Below, one piece after another: positions 44,131 to 56,005 of a stretch of DNA of 64,000 nt (position 1 is the stretch's first letter; every line of letters starts with the position of its first letter). The translations under genes were made by a program, and so were the position numbers. The stretch lies in assembly GCA_965277415.1 (NCBI GenBank), contig CBDICS010000005.1, positions 1-64,000 on the forward strand, written 5' to 3'. The notes under the pieces were generated by a model, which made no database searches, was not told the origin of the DNA, and saw only the letters and a list, made by a program, of their open reading frames with translations. The DNA comes from JAHDHW01 sp965277415 (lineage in GTDB: Bacteria; Bacteroidota; Bacteroidia; Chitinophagales; Saprospiraceae).

Positions 44131-44222
44131 GTCAGGAGAGTCAGAGTAGTCAGGAAAGTCAGGTGGTCAGAGGCGCTAACTTCCTGACCACTCTGACCAC
44201 TCTGACCACTCTGACTTCCTGA
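44131..44222. terminator. Repeat-rich hairpin after TIM-barrel gene
   Basis: GTCAGAG/GTCAGGAA units upstream face (CTGACCACT)n and CTTCCTGAC units downstream (about 44170-44222). Alternative long stems are possible. Probable transcription end, made of ~9-bp tandem units. Confidence 0.5.
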
Positions 44223-44260
44223 CTCTTCTAACCATATATGCAAAGTTTAAACATTTTTTG

Positions 44261-44268
44261 TATCTTTG
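44261..44268 (+). promoter_or_regulatory. TATCTTTG -7 box of a small-RNA promoter
   Basis: An exact TAnnTTTG Bacteroidota -7 element within ATTTTTTGTATCTTTGGCG. Transcription would start around 44275, immediately upstream of a short region ending in a strong terminator. Confidence 0.6.
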
Positions 44269-44274
44269 GCGTTC

Positions 44275-44385
44275 GCTAAAAAATATACAAAATGCAATAT
44301 AAGATATCCGGTCTGGGGTCTCCCTATCCGAATACATAATAAAATATGTCATTGATCTCATAAATGAGCAATGACATATTTTTTT
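44275..44385 (+). ncRNA. Candidate ~110-nt small RNA or riboswitch-like leader
   Basis: Between the -7 box and the terminator lies a non-coding stretch with a GC-rich core quite unlike its AT-rich surroundings (GATATCCGGTCTGGGGTCTCCCTATCCGAA, split here as GATATCCGGTCTGG and GGTCTCCCTATCCG). GGGG/CCC pairing and CCGG/CCG repeats allow a compact fold or pseudoknot. It ends at a 13-bp terminator. The nagB-fusion gene starts 120 bases further. It may be an independent sRNA (perhaps like the Flavo-1 class, not verified) or a regulated leader with attenuation. Confidence 0.5.
44342..44385 (+). terminator. Strong intrinsic terminator
   Basis: AAATATGTCATTG (44342-44354) pairs perfectly with CAATGACATATTT (44369-44381), 14-base loop that itself has CTCAT/ATGAG pairing, followed by a T-run to 44385. 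Confidence 0.85.
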
Positions 44386-44505
44386 GCATTTAATGCTGAT
44401 GAGTTTACACTGTACTTAAGGAGAGTTAGAAGACAAATTTCTAATTGCTTTGCCCTAGGCGTATATAGTCAAGATTTAAGATTTGTTAAATAATAAATAA
44501 AATAT

Positions 44506-46425
44506 ATGACTTCTTTACCACCAAAGAGCCCACAATCAAGATTTGAAAAAATCCACACTAATATTTATCAAGATGCAAATGATGCATCCAAAGCAGTTGC
44601 ACATGAGATTGCTAGTTTGATTCGTTCCAAAGCTGCTGAAGGAAATATGTGCATATTAGGACTTGCTACTGGATCTACACCAACGGCAGTTTATGGTGAA
44701 TTAGTGAGAATGCATGAAGAAGAAGGTTTAAGTTTTAAAAATGTTGTAACCTTTAATCTGGATGAATATTATCCTGTTCAGCCTGATGCATTACAAAGTT
44801 ATGTTCGATTCATGAATGAATATCTTTTTGATCATATTGATATCAATAAAGATAATATAAACATTCCCGATGGCACACTTTCGAAAGGAACGGTTACTGC
44901 ATATTGCGAAGAATACGAAGCGAAAATAGCTAAGTATGGTGGTTTGGATTTACAGATTCTTGGTATTGGTCGAACCGGGCATATTGGTTTTAATGAACCG
45001 GGCTCCGGCATTCATTCCAAAACGAGATTAATCACACTAGATCATATTACAATTGTTGATGCAGCAAGCGACTTTTTTGGAGAAGAAAATGTTCCAAGAA
45101 AAGCAATTACTATGGGCGTGGGAACGATAATGAATGCTAAGCGAATCATATTAATGGCATGGGGTGAAGGTAAAGCTACCATTATTAAAGAGGCTGTTGA
45201 AGGAGAGATTAGTGATGTCGTTCCGGCAACTTACCTCCAAGGACATCCCAATGTTTCTGTGATATTAGATAATGCTTCGAGTGCAGAACTCACAAGAATC
45301 AAAACGCCTTGGTTGGTCGGAGAAGTAGCATGGAATGAAGAACTGATAAAAAAGGCTGTAATTTGGTTGAGTCTAAAATTAGGAAAACCGATTTTGAAAT
45401 TAACGAATAGAGATTATAGCGATGATGGAATGGGAGACATTATTACTGAATATGATTCTGCCTATAATATAAATATCAAAATATTCAACGATCTAAAGTG
45501 GACGATCACTGGATGGCCTGGAGGAAAGCCTGATTCGGATGATAGTAAAAGACCAGTTAGTAGTATCCCAACTAAAAAACGGGTAATCATTTTTAGTCCG
45601 CACCCAGATGATGATGTGATTTCTATGGGGGGAACATTCATTAGATTGCATGATCAGGGACATGATGTCAATGTGGCGTATCAGACCAGTGGGAATATTG
45701 CAGTTTTCGATGATGATGTTATTCGGTTTATGGATTTTGTAAATGAATTCGATGAGATATTTGGGATGAATGTCAAAGCCTCAAGAGAAATGTTTGAGAA
45801 GGTAAGACAAGATATTGCTGATAAAAAACCAGGAACAGTAGATGCCCCGGAAATCCAAAAAATAAAAGCTCTGATAAGAAGAGGCGAAGCAAAAGCAGGT
45901 TGTCGTTATGTGGGTATCAAAGATCAAAACATGCATTTTCTGGACATGCCTTTTTACGAAACAGGATTGGTCAAAAAGAAACCCTTAGGTGAAGAAGACA
46001 TCCAAATCATTGTTGACCTTTTGGAATCTATTACGCCCCATCAGATTTATTGCGCAGGTGATTTATCTGATCCGCATGGTACACATCGGGTTTGTCTTCA
46101 AGCAATTTTTGAAGCAGTCGACCGTTTGAAACATAAGAAATGGATGCAGGAATGTTATGTTTGGTTATATCGTGGTGCTTGGCAAGAATGGAATATTGAA
46201 GATGTTGATATGGCTGTACCACTAAGTCCAGATGAACTGTTACGAAAACGTCGAGCTATTTTTAAACATCAATCTCAAAAAGATCGTCCACTTTTTCCAG
46301 GGCATGATGTAAGAGAATTCTGGCAACGTTCGGAGGCTCGGAATAGCCATACTGCCAAACTCTATGATCAATTAGGTCTCCCTGAGTATGAGGCCATGGA
46401 AGCTTTTAAACGATATTTCTTTTAA
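44506..46425 (+). CDS. nagB: Glucosamine-6-phosphate deaminase fused to LmbE/PIG-L-type domain
   Basis: The first ~270 residues are a NagB domain: GLATGSTPTAVYGEL, NLDEYYP, GIGRTGHIGFNEPGS and MGVGTIMNAKRI. Residues ~355-600 are a zinc-dependent LmbE/PIG-L deacetylase-like domain: IIFSPHPDDDVISMGG (PHPDDD), CAGDLSDPHGTH with a further metal His. Length of 639 residues fits the Bacteroidota NagB-LmbE fusion. The N-terminal part isomerises and deaminates glucosamine-6-phosphate; the C-terminal role is not clear, perhaps deacetylation of an amino sugar. With nagA it completes GlcNAc-6-P conversion to fructose-6-P. The start ATG 44506 follows an AT-rich leader. Confidence 0.9.
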   Translation: MTSLPPKSPQSRFEKIHTNIYQDANDASKAVAHEIASLIRSKAAEGNMCILGLATGSTPTAVYGELVRMHEEEGLSFKNVVTFNLDEYYPVQPDALQSYVRFMNEYLFDHIDINKDNINIPDGTLSKGTVTAYCEEYEAKIAKYGGLDLQILGIGRTGHIGFNEPGSGIHSKTRLITLDHITIVDAASDFFGEENVPRKAITMGVGTIMNAKRIILMAWGEGKATIIKEAVEGEISDVVPATYLQGHPNVSVILDNASSAELTRIKTPWLVGEVAWNEELIKKAVIWLSLKLGKPILKLTNRDYSDDGMGDIITEYDSAYNINIKIFNDLKWTITGWPGGKPDSDDSKRPVSSIPTKKRVIIFSPHPDDDVISMGGTFIRLHDQGHDVNVAYQTSGNIAVFDDDVIRFMDFVNEFDEIFGMNVKASREMFEKVRQDIADKKPGTVDAPEIQKIKALIRRGEAKAGCRYVGIKDQNMHFLDMPFYETGLVKKKPLGEEDIQIIVDLLESITPHQIYCAGDLSDPHGTHRVCLQAIFEAVDRLKHKKWMQECYVWLYRGAWQEWNIEDVDMAVPLSPDELLRKRRAIFKHQSQKDRPLFPGHDVREFWQRSEARNSHTAKLYDQLGLPEYEAMEAFKRYFF

Positions 46426-46566
46426 AAAGCATTTCGCTTGTTTATCGTATTTTATTGGTCGTCAATCTCTTAGGTGGAGAATTGTTTGCAATGGATTTGT
46501 GGGACTTCGTGTCAGAAATTACCAAATTTAGTATGTAAAATAGATTCTTAATTTTATAAAGGAGAA

Positions 46567-47994
46567 ATGAAAACATTTAAAACGATAATCTCTTTCGGAT
46601 CCATTGGCTTCTTAAGCTTGATTCTTTTTTCATGTGAAACCATAGAAAAAGAGCATCCTGCTAATTCCGAAAAGGAAGAGGTTATTCTTGTGGAATACCC
46701 CGAGGTTTATGAATTGGCAAATATCATTATTGCACTTACAGAAGATGGAATTAATGATAAATGGAAGGTGAATAAAGATTTTCCTTATTATGAGGAAATG
46801 AGGACTTATTTTAAATCTATGGAGGGGCATCCTGTTTTAGATTCTACAAACTTTATTAGAGAAAGGTGGGAAGAATTTCTAAGTTTTAGAACGGATGCTT
46901 ATGCTTACCAATTTGACGAAAATGATCAATTAATTAGAAAGAATGATTTCTATGCTTTTGGAATAAGTGAATTTGATGATCATATTAGCCTAGTTCAGGA
47001 TTTTGCGGATCAATCTAACTTTAGAGTATTTTACAAAAAAAATAATGACTTCCGCCAAAAAATGATAAACGGATATAAAAGGCATTATATGCTGAATGAA
47101 ATGATGGAATTTCTATCAAGCGAATTTGATAATTTTCTTTCAGATTCGAAATTTGTGGCTGTACTTTCACCTTTTGTAGGTAGTCAACATTTGTTAAGAA
47201 CATCAGATAGTACAACGACGGCAAGTTTTGCTGATATCGCTAAGCCTATCCTAAATGATACGGTTTTTACAGATGAAGCGAAGTCGGCGAATATTCATAC
47301 ACTTTTTACAGAAATGGATCATGCTTTTGTCAATCCAACATCAGCAGATCATAAAATTGATCAAAACTTTGATCATAAAATTTGGAATAATGGAAGTGGT
47401 TATGAAGAGTATGAAAATGGTGTTTTTAATGAATACATGACTTGGGCAGTTTTTGATATTTTTAATTCTATTTATTTTCCAGAAATCGCTGATAGAATTA
47501 ATTTGAATTGGCATTTTCAAAATGAAACCCGTGGATTTATATACTCGAACCTATTTGCACAAAAACTAAAAGAATTACATCATCAGTATCAAGGGAAGAA
47601 AAAGCTGAAAGATTTATATCCTGAATTACTGAGCTGGACTAAAGAAATTCAATCAGAATTAACTAAGCCTAAATTATTAAATAATGAAGACACCTTAATT
47701 CTGGACTCAAAACCTAGCCTTGTTAAATTACAATTCTCTGAACCCATGCAGCCCGCTCAAGAATTTGAAATTGTACTCCAATTTGGAAGCTGGGATCGAG
47801 AAATAATTAAAATAACAAATGATAATAAACTGAACTGGCAAAAAGATGGAATGGGCGTTTCTTTTGAAATAGAATTGCCTTCTAGAAATGAATATTATCT
47901 GTTGCTAAATTGGTGGGACCTAAGCAAACCTCTAAAAAGTAAAAAAGGTGTATTATTAACTGCAGCAAGTGGATTAATTGTGAAAGCTAAGTGA
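46567..47994 (+). CDS. DUF4932-like lipoprotein, degenerate zincin motif
   Basis: The 475-residue protein has a lipoprotein signal (IGFLSLILFSC, Cys 23). The mature region follows the DUF4932 pattern: GISEFDDHISLV, VAVLSPFVGSQ, HTLFTEMDHAFVNPTSADH and a C-terminal carboxypeptidase-like beta domain (PAQEFEIVLQFGSWDR). The region corresponding to the zincin HExxH reads TEMDH here, so the first His is replaced and metalloprotease activity is uncertain. Single gene. Confidence 0.7.
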   Translation: MKTFKTIISFGSIGFLSLILFSCETIEKEHPANSEKEEVILVEYPEVYELANIIIALTEDGINDKWKVNKDFPYYEEMRTYFKSMEGHPVLDSTNFIRERWEEFLSFRTDAYAYQFDENDQLIRKNDFYAFGISEFDDHISLVQDFADQSNFRVFYKKNNDFRQKMINGYKRHYMLNEMMEFLSSEFDNFLSDSKFVAVLSPFVGSQHLLRTSDSTTTASFADIAKPILNDTVFTDEAKSANIHTLFTEMDHAFVNPTSADHKIDQNFDHKIWNNGSGYEEYENGVFNEYMTWAVFDIFNSIYFPEIADRINLNWHFQNETRGFIYSNLFAQKLKELHHQYQGKKKLKDLYPELLSWTKEIQSELTKPKLLNNEDTLILDSKPSLVKLQFSEPMQPAQEFEIVLQFGSWDREIIKITNDNKLNWQKDGMGVSFEIELPSRNEYYLLLNWWDLSKPLKSKKGVLLTAASGLIVKAK

Positions 47995-48317
47995 ACAGGG
48001 TAAAATTATCTAAATCTTGTAAGTATGCCAGAATCAGGATGTCCAAAATAAGTTAATTGTAAAACTTGAATCCTAAACCCAAATTATACTGTTATAGCTC
48101 CGGTGAAAAAAAAATCAAGCTTTTTTCATCAAAAAAGCTTAAATTACCAACATATTTTTAAAATTCCCACCTCCTTTGTTTGTTTCAAACAACCATAAAT
48201 TCAGAAAAATCATATGAAATTTTGTTTTTGAGGACAAAATTTGTTTTTCTTTTAGGCTTTTTTAAAAGGTATTCCCCCATTTATAGGATCTTATAATAAC
48301 CAAAACCGACCTTGAAA
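47995..48317. other. Intergenic region upstream of SprB-type giant
   Basis: About 320 bp. A perfect but AT-rich hairpin AAGCTTTTTT-CATC-AAAAAAGCTT (48117-48140) may terminate transcription from the left. The promoter of the giant gene must be between 48150 and 48300; a run of T/G-rich motifs is seen but no clean -7 box. Confidence 0.4.
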
Positions 48318-51300
48318 ATGAGAGGAATATCCACAATCATCTTTGTGCTATTATTGTGCACGTTGTCGAATCTAATCGCTCAAAATTGCGACCCTTTTTC
48401 TCCACCAGATGTCCCTGCTGCAGGTTGTGCCTGTGCTTTTCCCGATTGTGACTTTGGCTTAAATGGCTTTTCTGCAACCTTGGGAACATTAAATACAAAT
48501 CAGGTTTTTCCCGGTTGTGGCAGTAATATTTTAAATAATGATGACTGGATTGCATTCATTGCTGGAAGTACTTCTATTAGTATTACACTAAACATTTCAA
48601 ACTGTCAAGGTAGCGGTGCAAATGGTGGTACAGGGATTCAGGCTGCATTTTACGCAGCTTGTACAGAGCCAATAAATTCTACTGACGAAGGAACTGCTTC
48701 TCTACCTTTGGATACTCAATGTGGATGTACACAGAGCAATGTCAATCTCAATTATAACAATTTTGTAATTGGTCAGACCTATTACATTGTGATTGATGGC
48801 TGTGGAGGAGATATTTGTGATTATTCGATAACTGTAAATAGTGGATCGACTACGGTAACTGATCCTGGAGATCCAACAGCTATTTCAGGCCCAACAACGG
48901 TGTGCCCAGGAGCTACAGCGACTTATACTACAGATGCCTTATTAGGGATTACTGATTATGATTGGATCGTCACTGGTGGAGGAAGCATTATCTCTGAAAA
49001 TGGAAATACAGTAACAATTCAATGGAATTCACCTGGGACAATATCTGTCTCTGGTGCTAATGCCTGTTTTACTACAACTTCTGTTGATTTACCTGTGATG
49101 GTTATGGCTTTACCATCGCTAACTGCTGAAGGAGAATATTGTGATGATGAAGCTGGATATACTTATCCCGGAAATGGACAATTATATACAGTAGGAACTC
49201 ATATGATTGATGAAGTAATCGCTTCAGGTGTTAATGCTGGTTGTACACAAACAACGATATTAACCGTAAGTTTAAATTCTACCTATTTTATAGATGTAGC
49301 ACGGACTATTTGTCAAGGAGAATCGGTCGTGATAGGTGGTGTTCCTTATACACTTGACGGAACTTATAATATTAATCTGACGACCCAATATACAGGTTGT
49401 GATAGTACTATATTTTTAGATTTATTAGTTCTGGACCCTTTGTCTGTAATCGCACCTCCAGACGATTTAGGTTGTACAATAAATCAAGTATTTTTAAATG
49501 GTGCTTTGTCGAATGGAGATTCATATACCTGGTCTACTCCTGATGGAGGATATATCTGCGCGGGTGAGAATACATCTGTTATTACAGTTTGTTCACCAGG
49601 AACTTATTGCCTTGAAGTAGCCTATGTTGGGATTGATGCTCAATCTGGTTTACCAATCACTTGTACGGATCAAACCTGCGTGACTGTAAATGAAGATACC
49701 AATGGGCCAACCTTAAGTGCAAGTGGCTCTGATATTTCTTGTGGAGGAGCTAATGATGGTTCTGCAACTGTAAATGTAACTGGTGGAGGCGTAGCACCTT
49801 TTATATATATTTGGAATACTACTCCTATCCAAGCTGCTCAAACAATTACGGATTTGGCAGCTGGAAATTATACCGTGACAGTAACTGGAGCAAATGGTTG
49901 CACAGAAGAAATATCTGTATTTGTTATTGAACCAACACCTATTGTATTAGATATGAGTAGTGTAGATGCTACTTGTGTGGGAGAAGCAACCGGAAGTGCA
50001 ACAGTCTCTCCTAGTGGTGGCGCTATTGGATATACTTATGCCTGGAATACAATACCGGTTCAAACAGGAGCTACTATAAATAATATTCCCACAGGAGATT
50101 ATACCGTAACAGTGACGGATATGAATGGCTGTACAAATGAAAATTCTGTAACCGTGGGAGAAGCTTTACCCTTAGCTTTAACGATAGATCCTACAGATAT
50201 AATTTGTAATGGAGAAAATACTGGAACGGCAACAGCTAATGGTAGTGGCGGGACGAATAGTTTTTCTTACGAATGGAATACTACTCCAGTACAAACAACA
50301 CAAATGGCGACTGGACTGTCAGCAGGAGATTATACAGTGATTATTACAGATACTAATGGATGTAGTGAAAGTGAAAGTATTACTATCAATGAACCAGCTG
50401 TATTTTTCTATATCTGCTAGTGGAACAGATCCTAATTGTAACAATTCTACAGATGGAGAAGCAACAGTGCTTACTAATAATGGAACGCCAGGTTTTACCT
50501 ATGAATGGAATACTACTCCAATACAAACAACACAGACTGCTACAGGCCTTTCCGATGGCGATTATACGGTAATTGTGACCGACGCAAACGGCTGTACCGC
50601 AACAGAGTCTGTTACCTTGGCTACTCCAAATGCAATTAGTTTATCAACAAGCCAAACCAATGTATTATGTACTGGAGAAAGCACCGGAGAAGCTACCGTT
50701 ATAGCAAGTGGCGGAACACCTCCATTTTCATATAATTGGAATGATGCTGCAAATCAAAATACGGCAACTGCAATCGGACTTCAAGCTGGAACTTATATGG
50801 TTGAAGTGACTGATGATAATGCTTGTGTAGAAACAATAAGTGTAGTATTAATAGAACCACTTGAAGCTTTGACTGCCAGTGGAACAGCTACAGATGCTTT
50901 ATGCGGTCAGTCAAATGGAACAATAGATTTGACTGTTACTGGAGGTGTTGGACCATTTAATTTTGATTGGAATGGGGCAGCGGGAAATGTGGAAGATCCA
51001 CAAGATCTTGGCCCCGGAAGTTACTCTGTTGTTATAACTGATGATAATGCTTGTACGGCTACAGCAAGTATTACAGTAAATTCTCCAGATAGTCCGAATG
51101 CAATGGTATCCATTTCAGAAGTGACTTGTAATAGTGCAACAGATGGCTCAATAGATATTACCGTATCTGGTGGAATTGAACCATATGAATTTTTCTGGGA
51201 TCCTTCAAGTAATGATGGAAATGAAGATTTATTGTCTGTGGGCGCAGGAAGCTATACCGTAACTATAACGGATGCTGTAGGATGTACGGTAGTAGCGAAT

Positions 51301-54300
51301 GGAGTGATTCCTGAACCGGATGTTTTAGATGCTACCGCTTCAGCAAGTCCTGCTGACTGTGGAATCGATAATGGAAGTATTAGCCTAGTCATTAGTGGCG
51401 GAACAGAACCCTATACCTTTGATTGGCCAGGGACTACTAATGATGGAGATCAAAGTCCAACAGGCCTTGCAGCAGGTACTTATGAAGTGACCATTACAGA
51501 TGTAAATGCATGTACAACAATAGCTAGTGCAGATGTCATTATACCAGATGGACCAGTTACGACTATCACAGGAACAAATATAACTTGTAATAGTGCAGAG
51601 ACTGGTACGATTGATATCACAATTAGTGGCGGACAAATGCCTTATGATATTGATTGGGGCGATCCACTTTTGAATGGAAATGAAAATCTAACGGACCTTG
51701 CAGCAGGTGATTATCAAGTCATTATTACGGATGTAAATAATTGTTCAAGCGTAGCTAGTATAGAGATTACTCAGCCAGAATTATTAGAAGTAAGTGCTAG
51801 TTCTACGCCGGTCAGTTGTTTTGGTTTGACAGATGGTACGGCTACTGCAATAGTAACAGGTGGTACGGCGCCTTTCCTTTTTGAATGGTGTGATGGACAA
51901 AATGGAGCAATAGCAAATAACTGTGTTCCTGGTACTTGTTTACTGATTGTGACAGATGCAAATGGCTGTACCGCGCAAACTTCTGTAGTCATTGATGAAC
52001 CGGCGGAAATGAATGCAAGCTTTATTTCAAATGATGCAGATTGTAATGGTGCGAATACTGGAAGTATTGAATTGACAGTGAGTGGTGGAACAGGCGCCTA
52101 TTCTTATACTTGGACGAACGGGATACCGCAAGATACAGAAGACCCAATAAGCTTGGACGCTGGGATATATGATGTAATCATATCAGATGAAAATGGCTGT
52201 ACTGTTGAACTAAATTCGATTCTAATCGATCAGCCAGCAGCAATTAATATTAGTGCAACGTCTACAGATGCTACTTGTAATCAAACAAATGGAAGCATAG
52301 ATTTAAATATAACGGGAGGGGCAGCACCTTATACTTATAATTGGTCTGGTGGCCTGCCTGGCGAAGAAGATCCATCTGCTGTAGCAACAGGAAGTTATGA
52401 GGTAACCGTAACGGATAATAATGGCTGTACTGCAACAGCAACGGTAATGGTCAGTACTCCAGATGCACTTTCTATTCTTGTGAGTGAAACCCAAATTCTT
52501 TGTAATGGTGAAAGTACAGGAAGTATTGATATTACACTTAGTGGTGGGGCTGCTCCATTTACTTATCAATGGGATGATAGCAGTTTGCAAACAACAGAAG
52601 ATGCAATAGAATTAAATGCAGGTAATTATACCGTTATCGTAACCGATAATAATGGCTGTACGATTACAGCAAGTGCATTGATAACAGAACCTTCTGCAAT
52701 CCTACTAAGTGCAACATCTACAGATGCTACTTGTAACCAATCTAATGGAACGATAGATTTGACGGTCTCCGGGGGAACTGGGCCGTATAGTTTTGATTGG
52801 AGCGGCGCTGCTACGGATATTGAAGATCCAGCAGGATTAATAAGCGGAAGTTATGATGTAACCGTAACCGATAATAATGGCTGTACAGCTATACTGAATC
52901 AATCTGTAAGTACACCCTCTGGTTTAGCCGTAAGTACTGTAGAATCAGATGCGAATTGCTTTGGAGAAAACAATGGATCAATTGACCTAATCGTAACAGG
53001 TGGTACTGCGCCTTTTACCTATCAATGGGATGATGTAAATGCACAAACAATTCAAGATCCAATTGATTTAATAGCAGGTAATTATAATGTGGTTGTGACA
53101 GATGGTGAAGGTTGTACAATCGTAGCAAGTGCAACTATAAACCAACCAGAATTACTGGAAGGAAATGCTATCGCTTCAGATGCAAGTTGTAATCAAGCCA
53201 ATGGTGGAATAGACTTGTCCGTTACTGGCGGACTTGAACCCTATAGTTTTGATTGGAGTGGTGCTGCTACAGATATTGAAGACCCACAAGGTTTATTTTC
53301 TGGTGATTATGATGTAGTGATTACGGATGCTAATGGCTGTACCGCAACGACAAGTCTGACTGTTTCAGAACCAGATGCGCTTGCATTAAGTATTAGTCCG
53401 ATTGATGCCTTATGTAATGGAGCAGAAAGCGGAGCGATTGACTTAACTGTAACTGGAGGTACCGCACCCTTTACCTATCAATGGGATGATACAGATGGAC
53501 AAACTATAGAAGATCCAATCAACCTATTAGCAGGAACTTATACTGTAATCGTAACTGATCAAAATAACTGCACTATATCAGAAAGTGGAATACTTGCAGA
53601 ACCAGCACCTTTAAGTGCGAGTGCAACATCGCAAGATGCGCTGTGTGATCAAGCCAATGGCTCAATAGATTTAACCGTAACAGGTGGAACAATGCCTTAT
53701 ACTTTTGTATGGAGTGGAACAGCAGGACTTGATGAAGATCCACAAAATTTAGAAGCTGGCATATATGAAGTTACAATTACAGATAATAATGCTTGTACCC
53801 ATATTACAACAGTAGATGTAAATACACCAAGCCAGTTAAGTGCTTCTACTCAAGTCAGTGATGCATTATGTAATGGTGAAGCTAGTGGAAGCATAGACTT
53901 AAGTATTACTGGAGGCACTGCTCCTTATGACGTAATCTGGAGCGGAGGATTAGGATTAATTGAAGACCCAGTCAATGTTGCCGCGAATGATTATACGGCT
54001 ATTATTATTGATGCGAATGGTTGTCAAATCATTGCCGCAGCAAGTGTTAGCGAACCAGCAGCAATTATTGCATTTTCTGCTTCGGTTGATGCTACATGTA
54101 ATCAAGCGAACGGTTCAATAGACTTAACGATAATAGGTGGTACTGCTCCTTATACATTCTTATGGGATGGCGGTGCAATGCCTGTCGAAGATCCAGAAGG
54201 AATAACAGCAGGTAATTATAATGTAACGATAACAGATGCGAACAATTGTGAGTTGATTTATTCTACGGATGTGAGTACGCCTTCTGCGCTTGTCATAAGT

Positions 54301-55983
54301 ACAACTAGTCAAAATGCAAATTGTTTTGAAGCAACTAATGGTTCAATAGATCTAACTATTACTGGAGGCACCACGCCGTATAATTATAATTGGAGTAATG
54401 GTACAACAGATGAAGACCTGATAGAAGTGGGGGCAGCTGTTTATACGGTTACTGTTACGGATGGTACGGGATGTACGATTACTGCATCTGCAACAATAGA
54501 TCAACCGACAATGCTAGTGGCCGATAATTTATCGCCAATTAATGTAAGCTGTAATGGAGGAAATGATGGGAGTGCAACCATCTCAGTAAGTGGCGGGACA
54601 CCAGGATATACTTTTGATTGGAGTGATGATACTTATGATGGACAAGATGCGCCAACGAGTTTGTCAGCCGGAATGTATACCGTAACTATTACAGATCTGA
54701 ATGCTTGTTCCGTAATAGAGGAAGTGATCATTCAGGAACCTGATGCTATTTCTTTAAGTGCTGATATGAGTATGGCGCTTTGCTTTGGAAGTAGTGATGC
54801 ATCTATTGATTTAACAGTGGAAGATGGAACTGCTCCATATTCTTTCGATTGGAATGATGGAACTTATATAGATGAAGACCTTCAGGATATTCCGGCCGGA
54901 ATGTATACTGTAATTGTAACAGATGATAATGCTTGTACAGCGACAGCAAGCGTTCAGGTTTCCCAACCAGCTGCTTTAAACGTTAATATTGGAAATGTAA
55001 GTAATTATGGTGGAATGAATGTCACTTGTTCTGATGCAATTGATGGATCTGCCTTAGCATTTGGAATAGGCGGCACAGCTCCATATACATATGAATGGAG
55101 CACAGGTGTCCAAACAGCTGCAATAGAAAACTTAGCAATGGGTAATTACAGTGTGATACTCACAGATAATAATGGTTGTACTGCTGAAACTCAAATTACC
55201 TTAAACGGCCCTCCACCAGTAAATGCAAATCTAGACATCATCAATCCAGAATGTTTTGGAGAAAATGATGGCGCGATCATCATGGAAGGCGATGGCGGTA
55301 CTGGCCCATATATGTATGCATTAGATAGTGAGAACTTTAGTTCATTCAATGTATTTGGAGGTTTAGTTAGCGGGACATATAATGTCGTTATACAGGATGT
55401 GAACGGCTGCGAACAAGAACAGGAAGTTAGCATAGTCGATCCGATTGAATTAATGGTAGACCTGGGAGCAGATATTGAAATTCAAATTGGAGATAGTTTA
55501 TTCCTTGACCCAGTTTTAAATATTAGCGAATTTGAACTAGATACTTTTATATGGAGAAGAAGTGGTTTGATTGATTTCAATCCATTGGTAAAACCATTAG
55601 AAACATCTACGTATTATCTAACTGTTATCAATGAAAATGGATGTACAGCAGATGATGAAATTCAGGTTCGAGTAAATAAAGACAGACTAATCTATATACC
55701 CAATATCTTTACACCTGACGGAGATGGTTTCAATGATTACTTTATGGTCTATGGAGGACAAGGAGTAAAAGAAGTAAGAACATTCCAAGTTTTCAATCGC
55801 TGGGGAGAGTTGCTTCATGAGGCAAATAATTTTATACCTGAAAACGGCAATATCGAATTTGGATGGGATGGAAACTTTAGAGGCGAAAGATTAAACCCTG
55901 CTGTTTTTATTTATCTCGTAGAAGTTGAATTTATTGATGGACGAGTGGAATTGTATAAAGGAGATGTTTCTTTGATGCGGTAG
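48318..55983 (+). CDS. Giant SprB-repeat T9SS type B adhesin (one frameshift)
   Basis: ATG 48318 (rather than TTG 48312) starts a signal peptide (MRGISTIIFVLLLCTLSNLIA-Q). A ~220-residue N-terminal part precedes Ig-like regions. About 25 SprB repeats of ~75 residues follow, each with CNG...GSIDLTVTGGT.PYT..W and a YTVTVTDxNGCT end. The C-terminal ~95 residues are a type B T9SS sorting domain (IPNIFTPDGDGFND, FNRWGELLHE, ELYKGDVSLMR). At 50403-50407 a run of five T shifts the frame; with four T it reads EPAVFSISASGTD without break. Read through it is about 2,550 residues. SprB-type proteins are cell-surface adhesins moved by the gliding machinery. The indel may be a sequencing error in a T-run or real. 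Confidence 0.88.
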
Positions 55984-56005
55984 GAGAGGAGTCTTATCTG
56001 TCATG

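Noticed and set aside
44275..44341. tRNA or SRP RNA in the GC-rich core before nagB
   Set aside because: No cloverleaf, no TTCGA-type arm or CCA end, and the SRP signature GGAAGGAAGCAG-like loop is absent.
50396..50415. Programmed frameshift in the giant adhesin
   Set aside because: No slippery heptamer with downstream structure; a simple extra T explains the break, and family members are not known to use frameshifting.
51385..52590. Antisense open frames inside the SprB-repeat gene
   Set aside because: They come from the low-complexity repeat composition, lack start-region signals and have Cys/Thr-rich nonsense products.
49700..55450. CRISPR-like regular repeats
   Set aside because: Period is about 225 bp, in frame, and encodes SprB protein repeats; no short palindromic repeat with unique spacers.
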